Positions 31,958 through 39,717 of a stretch of 47,564 nt of DNA are shown here, in pieces. The DNA lies in contig NZ_CP034781.1 in the NCBI RefSeq assembly GCF_006094435.1, positions 1-47,564 of the forward strand, read 5' to 3'. The notes beneath the pieces are model-generated. The model was not told the DNA's origin, did not search any database, and was given only the letters and a program-made list of their open reading frames with translations. The DNA comes from Pseudomonas sp. MPC6. Its GTDB lineage: Bacteria; Pseudomonadota; Gammaproteobacteria; Pseudomonadales; Pseudomonadaceae. A program made the translations under genes and the position numbers. The first letter of the stretch is position 1. Every line of letters begins with the position of its first letter.

Positions 31958-32869
31958 ATGAGCAACCCACAAGACTTGGCTTTTTTTCACCTGTTGGCGA
32001 AACAGGGCAGCCTTGTCGCGACCGCAAGAGAGCTTGGCGTCACCCCTCCCGCTATCAGCAAAAGGCTTGCAGCTCTGGAATCCCGGTTGGGTGTGCGTCT
32101 AGTCAATCGTACGACCCGATCCATGAGTTTGACTGCCGAGGGAGAGCTCTATTACGCGCATATTGCACGTATTCTTGCCCAAATCGATGAGGTAGAGCAG
32201 CTAGTAAGCAGCACTCGCGCCACACCCAAGGGTCTTATTCGCGTGAACGCATCTTTAGGGTTCGGCCGCCGACATATCGGGCCCGCGCTCGCTGCCTTCT
32301 ACTCCCAATACCCGGAAGTCGAAATTCAGCTAGAGATTAGTGACCATCCCTTGGACCTGGCCACCCACGGATTCGACTTGGGGATACGCTTCGGCACCTT
32401 GCCTGATGCAGCGCTTCACGCTCGCAAGATCGCTTCCAACCGCCGTCTTCTGTGTGCGTCGCCGCTCTATATTGAAAAGTATGGAGCACCGGAGAAACTA
32501 TCTGACTTGCAGAACCACAATTGCATTTTCATTCGCCAAAATGAGTCACCTTATGGCGTATGGAATTTCAACAGTGGTGGGCGCACAGAGAACATAAAAG
32601 TTCGTGGTGCCCTAGGCTGTAATGATGGGGAAGTAGCACTTAATTGGGCCTTGGAAGGTTATGGCTTACTTCTTCGGGCCGAATGGGATATTGCTCGTTA
32701 TGTACGCAGCGGACGTTTGCGTCTATTGATGGAAAATCATACTCCTACTCGTGCAGACGTATATGCAGTGTATCCGCAGCAATTGCATCTTTCAGCTCGC
32801 GTACGCAGCTTGATTGACTTCTTGATTGAGCGCTTCAAGCAGCTTGATAACATCAAAGATGCCGGCTGA
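31958..32869 (+). CDS. LysR-family regulator of tartrate genes
   Basis: Start at ATG 31958 (TTGGAG upstream), giving 303 aa. The N-terminal winged HTH has DLAFFHLLAKQGSLVATARE, LGVTPPAISKRLAALESRLG and VRLVNRTTRSMSLTAEGELY. The C-terminal periplasmic-binding-like effector domain starts at about 90 (GLIRVNASLGFGRRHIGPAL). It is divergent from ttdA, the classical arrangement for an activator of its neighbour; the effector is probably tartrate or a catabolite. Confidence 0.9.
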   Translation: MSNPQDLAFFHLLAKQGSLVATARELGVTPPAISKRLAALESRLGVRLVNRTTRSMSLTAEGELYYAHIARILAQIDEVEQLVSSTRATPKGLIRVNASLGFGRRHIGPALAAFYSQYPEVEIQLEISDHPLDLATHGFDLGIRFGTLPDAALHARKIASNRRLLCASPLYIEKYGAPEKLSDLQNHNCIFIRQNESPYGVWNFNSGGRTENIKVRGALGCNDGEVALNWALEGYGLLLRAEWDIARYVRSGRLRLLMENHTPTRADVYAVYPQQLHLSARVRSLIDFLIERFKQLDNIKDAG

Positions 32870-32887
32870 CATCCGCAAACAAAAAAA

Positions 32888-32915
32888 GCTGCCGGTCCAC
32901 GACGGATCCGGCAGC
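32888..32915 (-). terminator. Terminator between convergent lysR and dctA-like genes
   Basis: GCTGCCGG and CCGGCAGC arms around 12 nt. On the minus strand the stem is followed by seven T, an intrinsic terminator for the transporter gene; it may also stop lysR. Confidence 0.8.
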
Positions 32916-32930
32916 AAGTAAAACATTTAT

Positions 32931-34280
32931 TTAACCTCGAGATACCGCTTTCATTTCCAATGGGGGAGTGTTTTCGACCTGTAAACTCCGGCTAGAGGAC
33001 TTGGTAGTAACTTCCTGTTCTGTTGGCTCATCTTGCCCATTCAGGGCACGGTTCATCTTGGCTGTGTCTAGGGCTCCGACCCATTTGGCAATCGCCATGG
33101 TGCCGACGCCATTGCCGATGGTGTTGGTAATCGCCCGGGCTTCCGACATGAAGCGATCAACACCGAGCAGCAACACCATGCCCGCCACCGGAATGGTGCC
33201 GAGGGACGACAGCGTGGCCGCCAGGATGATGAAACCGGAACCGGTGACACCTGCCGAGCCCTTGGAGGTGAACATCAGCACCGCCAGCACGATCAATTGA
33301 TCGGTCAGGGTCAGAGGCGTGTTGGTCGCCTGGGCGATGAAAATCGCGGCGATGGTGTAGTAAATCGCCTGTCCGTCTGGGTTGAAGGTAAGTCCGGAAG
33401 GAATAACCATACCCGCGACAGGCTTGGATACTCCGGCTTTTTCCATCTTCGAAATCATCTGCGGCAGCACCGATTCCGACGAACTGGTGCCCAGCACGGT
33501 GAATAGTTCTTCCTTGATGAACTTGAGGAACTTCCACAGGCTGAAACCGCTGTAGCGGCAGATCGGCCCGAGCACGAAAATCACGAACACAGCGCAAGTC
33601 AGGTACACACAGGCCATCAGCTTGCCTAGGGAGAACAGCGAGCCGAAGCCGTATTTGCCGATGGTGAAGGCGATGGCACCGAATGCACCGATTGGGGCCA
33701 GGCGCATGACCATGTTGACGATGCGAAACATGCCCTGCATCAAGCTATCGAGCGTGTCCACGAACAGTTTTGCTCGCGGTCCGCAGTGAGCCAACGCGAT
33801 CCCGAGCAAGATCGAGAACAGCAGGATCTGCAGGACGTTGCCCTTGGCGAAGGCATCGACGATGGTGTCCGGGATGATGTTCATGACGAAGTCCATGAAC
33901 GAGGCATGCTTAACCGCCGAGGTGTAGGTTGCCAGGCTGGAGGTGTCCAGCGTCGAGACATCGATGTTCATCCCCGCGCCAGGTTTGAACACGTCCACTA
34001 CCACCAGACCAACCACCAGCGCCAAGGTCGAAACCACTTCGAAGTAAATAAGTGCGCGGAAGCCGACGCGCCCCAGTTCCTTCATGTTTTCCATCCGCGC
34101 GATGCCGGTAACCACCGTCAGGAAGATCACAGGGGCCAGCAGCATTTTGATCAGTTTAATGAACGCGTCACCCAGCGGTTTGAGTGCGGTACCTGTCTCG
34201 GGAACTAATACACCAATAACGGCACCGAGGACGACGGCAATCAAAACTTGGACGTAGAGTTTTCCTAGAATACGTTTCAT
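32931..34280 (-). CDS. DctA-like dicarboxylate/cation symporter
   Basis: A 449-aa protein of the DAACS (glutamate/C4-dicarboxylate) family with 8 helices and re-entrant loops: [38 protein letters not shown], serine-rich [38 protein letters not shown] and [20 protein letters not shown]. It closely follows DctA, normally a succinate/fumarate/malate transporter, and in this locus probably takes up tartrate with protons. It shares direction with ttuC, 97 bp downstream of it. Confidence 0.9.
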   Translation of the reverse strand: MKRILGKLYVQVLIAVVLGAVIGVLVPETGTALKPLGDAFIKLIKMLLAPVIFLTVVTGIARMENMKELGRVGFRALIYFEVVSTLALVVGLVVVDVFKPGAGMNIDVSTLDTSSLATYTSAVKHASFMDFVMNIIPDTIVDAFAKGNVLQILLFSILLGIALAHCGPRAKLFVDTLDSLMQGMFRIVNMVMRLAPIGAFGAIAFTIGKYGFGSLFSLGKLMACVYLTCAVFVIFVLGPICRYSGFSLWKFLKFIKEELFTVLGTSSSESVLPQMISKMEKAGVSKPVAGMVIPSGLTFNPDGQAIYYTIAAIFIAQATNTPLTLTDQLIVLAVLMFTSKGSAGVTGSGFIILAATLSSLGTIPVAGMVLLLGVDRFMSEARAITNTIGNGVGTMAIAKWVGALDTAKMNRALNGQDEPTEQEVTTKSSSRSLQVENTPPLEMKAVSRG

Positions 34281-34376
34281 AGCGGACCTGCTTTTGTTTT
34301 TGTTATCACGAAATGCCTAGAGGCAGGTGACCGTTCACCGCCGCACTGCCTAAGGCGCTATATCGCTTTTGCTGTC

Positions 34377-35435
34377 CTAGCGTTTGATCATCTCAATCAC
34401 GGCATCGGTGACTTGGCGGGTTGTGGCCTTACCGCCCAAATCAGGAGTATGCACGCCCGCCTCAGTGACTGCCTCGATGGCCGACATGAGCAGACGCGAA
34501 GCGGCGACCTCGCCCAAATGCTCGAGCATCATGGCAGCGGTCCAGAAGGTAGCGATCGGATTGGCCACACCTTTACCGGTGATGTCGAAGGCAGAGCCGT
34601 GAATCGGCTCGAACATCGATGGGAATTTGCGTGATGGGTTAAGGTTGGCGGTCGGCGCAATGCCCAGGCTACCGGACAAGGCTGCAGCCAAGTCAGACAG
34701 AATGTCGGCATGCAGATTGGTGGCGACAATCACGTCCAGTGTCGACGGTTTAAGCACCATGCGGGTGGTGACTGCATCAACCAGTTCCTTGTCGATCTTG
34801 ACGTCAGGGAAGTCCTTGGCGACTTCATAAAAGATCTCGTCCCACAGCACCATGCCGTGGCGCTGAGCGTTGGATTTGGTGACCATGGTCAAGTGCTTGC
34901 GCGGACGGCTTCGCGCTAATTCGAATGCGAAGCGGTGAATACGCTCGACCCCTACCCGGGTGAACACCGAGACTTCGGTAGCGACCTCTTCCGGTAAGCC
35001 ACGATGCACACGGCCACCGTTGCCCGAATACTCACCTTCGGAGTTTTCGCGCACCACTACCCAATCAATCTCATGGCCATTATGCAACGGGCTTTTCACC
35101 CCCGGCAGGACGCGGGCGGGACGCACGTTGGCGTATTGGTCAAAACCCTGGCAGATCGGCAGACGCAAACCCCAAAGGGAAATGTGATCAGGCACATTAA
35201 GGGCGCCGACAGCCCCAAAAAAGATTGAATCGAAGGTTTTCAGCTCTTCCAACCCACCTTCGGGGATGTAGTAGCCGTTTTTCAGGTAGTTGTCGGAATT
35301 CCAGTCAAAATGCTTAAAGTCCAACGCGAAAGCTCCAGAGCGTTGAGCAAGAGCATTCAGCACTTCTACACCGGCGTCGATCACTTCGATACCGATGCCA
35401 TCACCAGGTACTGCAGCAATTTTGTAAGTTTTCAT
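34377..35435 (-). CDS. ttuC: Tartrate dehydrogenase / D-malate dehydrogenase (decarboxylating)
   Basis: 352 aa from ATG 35435 (GGGAACG upstream); an upstream in-frame ATG adds 4 residues. It belongs to the IDH/IPMDH beta-decarboxylating dehydrogenase family: YKIAAVPGDGIGIEVIDAGV, VVRENSEGEYSGNGGRVHRG, TMVTKSNAQRHGMVLWDEIF, DVIVATNLHADILSDLAAAL and HGSAFDITGKGVANP. The NSEGEY substrate loop and overall pattern are those of TtuC/DmlA rather than LeuB. Depending on stereoisomer it yields oxaloglycolate, glycerate or pyruvate from tartrate or D-malate with NAD. It is the first gene of a two-gene unit with the transporter. Confidence 0.88.
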   Translation of the reverse strand: MKTYKIAAVPGDGIGIEVIDAGVEVLNALAQRSGAFALDFKHFDWNSDNYLKNGYYIPEGGLEELKTFDSIFFGAVGALNVPDHISLWGLRLPICQGFDQYANVRPARVLPGVKSPLHNGHEIDWVVVRENSEGEYSGNGGRVHRGLPEEVATEVSVFTRVGVERIHRFAFELARSRPRKHLTMVTKSNAQRHGMVLWDEIFYEVAKDFPDVKIDKELVDAVTTRMVLKPSTLDVIVATNLHADILSDLAAALSGSLGIAPTANLNPSRKFPSMFEPIHGSAFDITGKGVANPIATFWTAAMMLEHLGEVAASRLLMSAIEAVTEAGVHTPDLGGKATTRQVTDAVIEMIKR

Positions 35436-35839
35436 AATCGTTCCCATTCAGTTTTGTTTTTGTGCACCTGTGAAGGAAATGCATCAGGTGTATGGGAATA
35501 ACTATAAGGAGGCTTTCAAAGCGCTGGGTTAACTCAAAATCACTACATAATTGAATTCTGGTTACTAATGGCAGGCTCCGATTGGAGCACATCGTCAATT
35601 CCGCCAGTAGGCAGTCTTCGGGCATGCCTGGTTGATAACCAAGGCCGAATCCAGACCAGAGCCTTCGTGTAAAACCCGGAGCGGATGACTCTGCTGACCT
35701 TCAGAATTTCCATCTCGTAAGTGTACTTTTCTGCCTTAGAAACACCCGATGACCGCTATGGGTCGGTTGCTGTCCTTCAGTGCCTGGCTGACGCACTCCC
35801 CTGAGTGGCACCCGCTGACACCCATCAACGGCCAACAGC
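35436..35839. other. Non-coding right interior of the element
   Basis: No gene seen. It should contain the ttuC promoter. The phrase GACCGCTATGGGTCGGTTGC (35750-35769) resembles sequence I know from Pseudomonas intergenic or IS-flanking DNA. Confidence 0.45.
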
Positions 35840-35870
35840 TGGTCAGCTTGAATGCAAATGACTGGTCAGT
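35840..35870 (-). repeat. Inner inverted repeat, right copy
   Basis: Inverted partner of 28295-28325, 28 of 31 identical; lies 339 bp from the right end compared with 205 bp on the left. Confidence 0.7.
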
Positions 35871-36106
35871 TGGTGTGCACTGACGGAGTGTTCAGAAACT
35901 CACGGAGCTGCTCTGTATCTGGACGTTGAAACATACGCTTAGTTTGTGGACGCTTGGCATCAGGCGTGACTCGGCTTCCGTTGGGCGGGTGGCCATCGTC
36001 CAGCAAACCAGGGTTTGTTGGACGGCCTGTGCCAGTCATATTCAATTGCAGAGAGCGTGAGCCCACAATGATGGAATGCAAGCCGGTGCGGCTGAATGCA
36101 AGCTCG

Positions 36107-36158
36107 CTCGCAGCTAATGTGAGCCGGGGCGCTCCGTCAGTTGCAGTTAATCTGAGCC
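36107..36158 (-). repeat. Right sub-terminal repeats
   Basis: Two inward-pointing copies of the same 19-mer as on the left: GGCTCAGATTAACTGCAAC (36158-36140) and GGCTCACATTAGCTGCGAG (36125-36107), 33 bp apart. The first differs from the left copy at 28175 by one base. GGCTTGCATTC, a partial copy of the terminal repeat core, also occurs nearby. Confidence 0.75.
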
Positions 36159-36186
36159 GAAAATTGCGCTGATTGCGAGCACGGCT

Positions 36187-36209
36187 GTTTTCGATTGCAA
36201 GCCGTTACA
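36187..36209 (-). repeat. Right terminal inverted repeat
   Basis: Starts GTTTTCGATTGCAAGCC and ends GTTACA; exact inverse of the left 23-bp repeat. Confidence 0.9.
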
Positions 36210-36215
36210 GCTACC
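36210..36215. repeat. Target-site duplication, right (GCTACC)
   Basis: Second copy of the 6-bp duplication made on insertion. Confidence 0.85.
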
Positions 36216-36313
36216 AGGTGTATACCGAGGCTTACGCGAAAGGCGCTCAGCTCAAAAGTGAAGGCATGGCCTGCACTTGCTTCCAGTGCAAGCAACGCCC
36301 TGCGTCTGCTTGA
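36210..36313 (+). pseudogene. 3' part of the split small plasmid gene
   Basis: In phase with the 5' part at 27990-28089: QVYTEAYAKGAQLKSEGMAC, then TCFQCKQRPASA and a TGA at 36311. The Cys cluster (CTCFQC) suggests a small metal-binding protein. It has no start codon of its own in this context. Confidence 0.85.
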
Positions 36314-36378
36314 AATCTGCGGTATTACTGCCCTGCAGCAGCGTCAGATTTCAACGTGCTGCAGGTGTTGAAACCATC

Positions 36379-36401
36379 AAACCCGCTTCGGCGGGTTTTT
36401 T
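36379..36401 (+). terminator. Intrinsic terminator
   Basis: AAACCCGC TTCG GCGGGTTT followed by TTT: a UUCG-loop hairpin with a U-tract, downstream of the split gene; the end of the backbone operon that began near 27138. Confidence 0.85.
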
Positions 36402-36642
36402 GTGGCCACGGTTGGGTGGTGGCCACCGCATACCCCGGGCGTGCTCGGCTTCGCCTCACCGGCTGTCGTGAACCAAGCCCCGGCCAAGAGCGCGCCGGGT
36501 CTTGGCCCTTCGGGCTTCCATCCTCACGCCTTCGCCCGTGCCGGGCTGCGCGCTCCGCTTGCATTGCGGCAGGGCGAGCCGTACCCGGAATTTGTAACGT
36601 ACGATACAGGGGAATCGCAGTTGGCCCGGGCCCGCCCGGGCG
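36402..36642. other. GC-rich non-coding spacer
   Basis: Low-complexity GC-rich DNA with short hairpins, including two GCCCGGGC palindromes at 36624 and 36634 and a variant of the TGTATCGTACGATACA palindrome at 36593. ORFs here have no family signal. Confidence 0.5.
36593..36608. promoter_or_regulatory. Second palindrome family, copy 1
   Basis: TGTAACGTACGATACA, one mismatch from the perfect palindrome at 37978. Confidence 0.5.
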
Positions 36643-36795
36643 ATGCAACAGCCGCGATCAGGATCTGTGAATACCGACCTGTATCAGTACCTGTCGCCGC
36701 TGGGCTGGGAGCATATCAACCTGACCGGCGATTACGTCTGGCGACAGAGCCGAAGGCTGGAAGACGGGAAGTACCGACCATTGCGCAAGCTATAA
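36643..36795 (+). pseudogene. Tn3-family transposase C-terminal remnant
   Basis: The open frame contains [20 protein letters not shown], then [20 protein letters not shown] and a TAA. [17 protein letters not shown] is the C-terminal signature of Tn3-family TnpA. Only about the last 40 residues remain, and no 38-bp terminal repeat is visible in the 12 bp before the next gene, so this is a decayed fragment. Confidence 0.8.
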
Positions 36796-36807
36796 CCGCT
36801 AATTTGC

Positions 36808-37050
36808 TCAGTCGTAGCCAGCACGTGCATCGGCGATGTACCGCAGTGCGTCGGCCTTGCGCTCAGCTGAGCAGTTGGCCTGCTTCACCAGCGTCTCGCA
36901 GAAGCCATAGTCGGCATTGACTAGGGCGCGCAGCAGGCCGGTACACAAAAGAACTTCATCGTCGTACTCGTCCTGCAACTGCTGATACTGCGCCTTCAAC
37001 TCGGTAATACTCGCTTCAAGCTGTTCAGAGGGGTTCTCGATATCGGCCAT
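36808..37050 (-). CDS. Hypothetical 80-aa coiled-coil protein
   Basis: Start at ATG 37050 with AAAGGA upstream; a longer frame to 37194 runs into the next gene and lacks a site. The N-terminal half is a charged heptad-like helix (EQLEASITELKAQYQQLQDE), followed by a helical region with two Cys (LLCTGLLRALVNADYGFCET, LVKQANCSAERKADALRY). I do not recognise the family. Probably cotranscribed with the SprT-like gene (58-bp gap). Confidence 0.65.
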   Translation of the reverse strand: MADIENPSEQLEASITELKAQYQQLQDEYDDEVLLCTGLLRALVNADYGFCETLVKQANCSAERKADALRYIADARAGYD

Positions 37051-37108
37051 GTCGTGTGGATTCCTTTCAGTACTACACGTTGGTTGTGAACACATTGACC
37101 GATTCAGT

Positions 37109-37891
37109 TTAGGCCACCGCCTCGGGCGGGACTTCGACCAGCTCTTTCGAGTCAACGAACTGGACTTTGCATTCGACGCATTCAATGCGACCACTCAGAC
37201 CAGGCTTGCCCCACAAATTGAGATGGCAGCTCGGGCAGGTGTACTTGCGTTTGTTCTTCGGATCTTCTTTTCCAGGATCTGGCTGCAGCAACCCCGCCGA
37301 GGTCAACGCGGGAATATCAATCGTCGGATCTTCGGGCATCCCGGGAACCGGTTCGCCGCCAGGCCCGTAGAGCAATACCGCTGACATAGGCACGCGCTTA
37401 GTCACCACGTCGATCCAGGACAACATCCGGCCCTGCTCGATCAAGTCATTGCAGGCCACATCAAACGGCCCGCCTTCGATGATGTAATGCGTCATCTGCT
37501 GGCCATGGCGCTTGCCGCCAGGCTCGCCGGTATTGGATGGCATCAAACCGACTGACTCCATTTTGTCAGCCCATTCGGCATTGTGATAACCGGCCCGCGA
37601 ACGCTTGCCATGATGAGCCTGCCATTGGTGGACTTGCTCATGTACCAACGTCGAAAGCGTTTGCTGGACGCGACGGTGTGCAAAGTACGCCGGATTAAGC
37701 GCGATCTCATCGCTTTTTCCATCGCCGTTCCGGCGAAGGAAACGCGACTCGGAGTAATAGCCGAACGTGTTGCTTTTACGCTGGAGCGTGAACAAGCAGC
37801 CAGGGAGCTGGCCACCGAAAAGCACCTCATTGAAGTACGCATAGGCGCCTTCAATTTCCTCGTAAAGCTCTTGGCTCGCAGTTGCTGTCAT
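37109..37891 (-). CDS. SprT-like zinc metallopeptidase
   Basis: A 260-aa protein. The zinc protease motif HExxH is in TLVHEQVHQWQAHHG (about residue 84), preceded by FGYYSESRFLRR and DEIALNPAYF, the SprT pattern. The C-terminal zinc ribbon is CPSCHLNLWGKPGLSGRIEC with CVEC. SprT-like plasmid proteins are common and may act on DNA-protein crosslinks by analogy with Spartan, unproven here. Its ribosome-binding site (AGGAGG) directly follows an operator palindrome. Confidence 0.85.
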   Translation of the reverse strand: MTATASQELYEEIEGAYAYFNEVLFGGQLPGCLFTLQRKSNTFGYYSESRFLRRNGDGKSDEIALNPAYFAHRRVQQTLSTLVHEQVHQWQAHHGKRSRAGYHNAEWADKMESVGLMPSNTGEPGGKRHGQQMTHYIIEGGPFDVACNDLIEQGRMLSWIDVVTKRVPMSAVLLYGPGGEPVPGMPEDPTIDIPALTSAGLLQPDPGKEDPKNKRKYTCPSCHLNLWGKPGLSGRIECVECKVQFVDSKELVEVPPEAVA

Positions 37892-37901
37892 GTGTCCTCC
37901 T

Positions 37902-37919
37902 TTTCTCGCACGCGAGAAT
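37902..37919. promoter_or_regulatory. Palindromic operator, copy 7
   Basis: TTTCTCGCACGCGAGAAT, adjacent to the ribosome-binding site of the SprT-like gene on the minus strand. A C-run/G-run hairpin (37920-37949) lies just beyond and may terminate the stb operon. Confidence 0.65.
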
Positions 37920-37977
37920 CCCCCCCAGCCTGTCCACCAGCGGGGGGAAGGTCATGGGTCATCTGCAAAGTTTATTC

Positions 37978-37993
37978 TGTATCGTACGATACA
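37978..37993. promoter_or_regulatory. Second palindrome family, copy 2 (perfect)
   Basis: TGTATCGTACGATACA, a perfect 16-bp palindrome upstream of the SprT-like gene, 58 bp from the first-family operator. The promoter probably lies here, giving the gene two kinds of operator. Confidence 0.6.
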
Positions 37994-38023
37994 TGATAAA
38001 TCCAAAAAAGGGGGCGAACCCCC

Positions 38024-38416
38024 TCACATCGCCAGGGCTAATCGGAAGCCGAGGAAGCCGCCAACCGCACCGGCCACCACTGCCGCTATCAAGGCCGTCA
38101 GCGCGATGGCCACCAGCCGACGACGCAGACCACCGGCAGCGAGCAGCACCGGAGCTGTGCTCCGGTTCAGCTCGTTACCAATCCGCGCCGCCGCTTCGCG
38201 GCCTGCTTGGAGCAGTGCCGCTTGCTGGGTTTCCATCATCGACTCGAAGTTCATTTGCGTCTGCAGCAAGGCCTTGCCCGCTGCATCCTTGATCGCGCTC
38301 GCGACCTTCTCCCGCAGTTCGCCGTCTACTTCTTCCAGGCGGCGCACCAGGGCGTCAATGTCTTCGAGCATCTGGCCCGCCAACGCTTCGCGGGCGGTTG
38401 TCGGATCCTTGGCCAT
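38024..38416 (-). CDS. stbC: StbC-position membrane protein
   Basis: A 130-aa protein with a charged helical N-terminal part (EDIDALVRRLEEVDGELREK onward) and a C-terminal hydrophobic helix (LVAIALTALIAAVVAGAVGG). By position, behind stbA and stbB and divergent from trwABC across oriT, it matches StbC of R388/IncN-type operons; sequence alone gives only a coiled-coil tail-anchored protein. It follows stbB by 5 bp. Confidence 0.6.
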   Translation of the reverse strand: MAKDPTTAREALAGQMLEDIDALVRRLEEVDGELREKVASAIKDAAGKALLQTQMNFESMMETQQAALLQAGREAAARIGNELNRSTAPVLLAAGGLRRRLVAIALTALIAAVVAGAVGGFLGFRLALAM

Positions 38417-38421
38417 CGCAG

Positions 38422-39144
38422 TTACTTCCCTTTGCCGAACAGCGCCGCGTACACGTCATCGAGGTTCTGCCAGGCCGACTTGGCCAGGCGCTGAACCGAG
38501 ATCATCCGCACGGCGTGTTCCTTGTCTTGCTCGGTCTTCGCCTCGCGCAACATTTCACGGTATGGCGTGGTGTCCTGTACCACCTCGGCGATGTTCTTTT
38601 TCAGCGCACGCAGGCGCTCGAACACTTCGTTCGAATAAATCACCGCATCACGCTTGAGGGTGAATTTCTTCTCCAGCTCATGGAAGCCGAACAGAGGCGC
38701 GAAGGTGTGCGGCAGATCGTCAGCGTCATCGATCTCAACCTTGTTGAACACGATCAAGATTTTCTTGGCCGGTACGCCCAGCGCGGCCAGCGTCTTGATC
38801 GTATTGATGGTGTCGGCCTGCTGCTTTTTCTCGCCGACCGTGGGCACCAGGAAGTAATCGAATTCCTCATGCGAGCCTGCGAACTGGCCCATGTACTTGA
38901 AAAAGTCCTCGACGTTCGAGGCCCCCACATCGACCACGGCATTGGTTTCAACCATCAGCCATTCCTGCAGCTCGCCGAACTGGCGACCCTTCATGCGCTC
39001 GATCTCGGCAGCGGTGTCAGATGCACCCGCGTTGATCGTCTCGATGGCAAACCGAGGCGCGTTCATCCGTGGCGTCAGCAGTTGATCCGATACGGTCGTC
39101 TTGCCGGTGTTGCCGCTGAAATTGACTACTGCGATCTTGCTCAT
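38422..39144 (-). CDS. stbB: StbB-like ParA-superfamily ATPase
   Basis: A 240-aa protein. The deviant P-loop is VVNFSGNTGKTTVSDQLL, and AVVDVGASNVEDFFKY takes the Walker A' position. The NFSGNxGKTT form is that of StbB from R388 and relatives rather than of segregation ParA. In R388, StbB is needed for conjugation and counteracts StbA-mediated plasmid positioning. It overlaps stbA by 4 bp and stbC follows, so the order stbA-stbB-stbC is kept. Confidence 0.8.
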   Translation of the reverse strand: MSKIAVVNFSGNTGKTTVSDQLLTPRMNAPRFAIETINAGASDTAAEIERMKGRQFGELQEWLMVETNAVVDVGASNVEDFFKYMGQFAGSHEEFDYFLVPTVGEKKQQADTINTIKTLAALGVPAKKILIVFNKVEIDDADDLPHTFAPLFGFHELEKKFTLKRDAVIYSNEVFERLRALKKNIAEVVQDTTPYREMLREAKTEQDKEHAVRMISVQRLAKSAWQNLDDVYAALFGKGK

Positions 39145-39587
39145 GTGCTTTTCCTTCTGCTACGGCCCGCACTTTCGTAACGGGCCAGTTCTGAGGCGTT
39201 CACATCGTCCCCAGGGTTCATGATTTTGCTCAGTTCGCTCGGCGCAATTGGCGGCTGCTGATCGTCCTTGTCTGCATCGTACGATACAGATTCCGTTTTT
39301 GGTTCTGGCTGGACTTGGGGCTGGGCTTCCATCGCAGGTGGTTTGGGTACGTCCACCGCGTCACTTTTCCCCTCTGCCTTGAGCGCCTTCCGATACCGGT
39401 ACAGATAACTTTTCAGCGTCTCCATGCCGATCTCGATTCCCTGCTCTTTGAGCACATCTAGGATCGCTTGGCGTCTCACTCCGGCCTTCAGTTGTTGCTC
39501 AATAATCGGCATCACCTGGCGTATCTGTGCTGCCTTGGTTTCCGGTTCAACTGCCTTCAGTGCAGTTACTAGGTCTAACCTTGCCAT
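39141..39587 (-). CDS. stbA: StbA-like DNA-binding stability protein
   Basis: 148 aa from ATG 39587 (GAGGG upstream); a GTG at 39605 is an alternative. The N-terminal HTH-containing domain has QIRQVMPIIEQQLKAGVRRQ, AILDVLKEQGIEIGMETLKS and YLYRYRKAL, a layout shared with StbA/TraD-type proteins. The C-terminus is acidic and disordered. In R388, StbA binds 9-bp direct repeats upstream of its own gene and secures plasmid inheritance. Two arrays of 9-mers at 11-bp steps lie exactly there (39589-39717), strongly supporting the call. Confidence 0.78.
   Translation of the reverse strand: MARLDLVTALKAVEPETKAAQIRQVMPIIEQQLKAGVRRQAILDVLKEQGIEIGMETLKSYLYRYRKALKAEGKSDAVDVPKPPAMEAQPQVQPEPKTESVSYDADKDDQQPPIAPSELSKIMNPGDDVNASELARYESAGRSRRKST
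39273..39288. promoter_or_regulatory. Second palindrome family, copy 3
   Basis: TGCATCGTACGATACA, one mismatch, inside the stbA coding region. Confidence 0.45.
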
Positions 39588-39588
39588 T

Positions 39589-39630
39589 TTGCACCCTCTT
39601 TGCACCCTTGTTGCTATCTATATGCATCCT
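39589..39630 (+). repeat. stbDR-like direct repeats, set 1
   Basis: TTGCACCCT (39589), TTGCACCCT (39600), TTGCTATCT (39611) and ATGCATCCT (39622), each 9 bp and exactly 11 bp apart. R388 has 9-bp StbA sites at the same period. Confidence 0.8.
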
Positions 39631-39664
39631 ACTCACCCCCTACCTGTAGTCAAGCTAAACCCTA

Positions 39665-39717
39665 CTGCAACCACTATGCAGCCTTACAGCTCCCATTCTG
39701 CACCTACTTTGTATCCT
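39665..39717 (+). repeat. stbDR-like direct repeats, set 2
   Basis: CTGCAACCA (39665), ATGCAGCCT (39676), a degenerate copy (39687), CTGCACCTA (39698) and TTGTATCCT (39709), again on an 11-bp grid. Sets 1 and 2 are offset by 43 bp (last to first start). Confidence 0.75.

Larger units (their letters stand above)
28090..36209. mobile_element. 8.1-kb tartrate-utilisation transposable cassette without transposase
   Basis: It is bounded by a perfect 23-bp terminal inverted repeat (28090-28112 and 36187-36209) with TGT/ACA ends, a 6-bp target duplication, and clusters of about 19-bp sub-terminal repeats at both ends. It contains six intact genes for tartrate use and 700-760 bp of non-coding sequence at each end. 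None of the ORFs inside resembles a transposase, resolvase or integrase, so movement would need a transposase in trans. The end layout is like Tn7, IS21 or Mu-type DDE elements, all with TG/CA termini and repeated internal sites. The family is undecided. Confidence 0.85.

Noticed and set aside
28090..36209. A transposase or integrase inside the tartrate element
   Set aside because: All six intact ORFs are metabolic, transport or LysR genes, and the non-coding ends hold no DDE-type or tyrosine/serine recombinase frame.
36402..36920. 172-codon ORF after the split gene
   Set aside because: Pro/Ala-rich translation of GC-rich spacer; the Tn3 TnpA remnant and a minus-strand gene occupy other frames of the same stretch.
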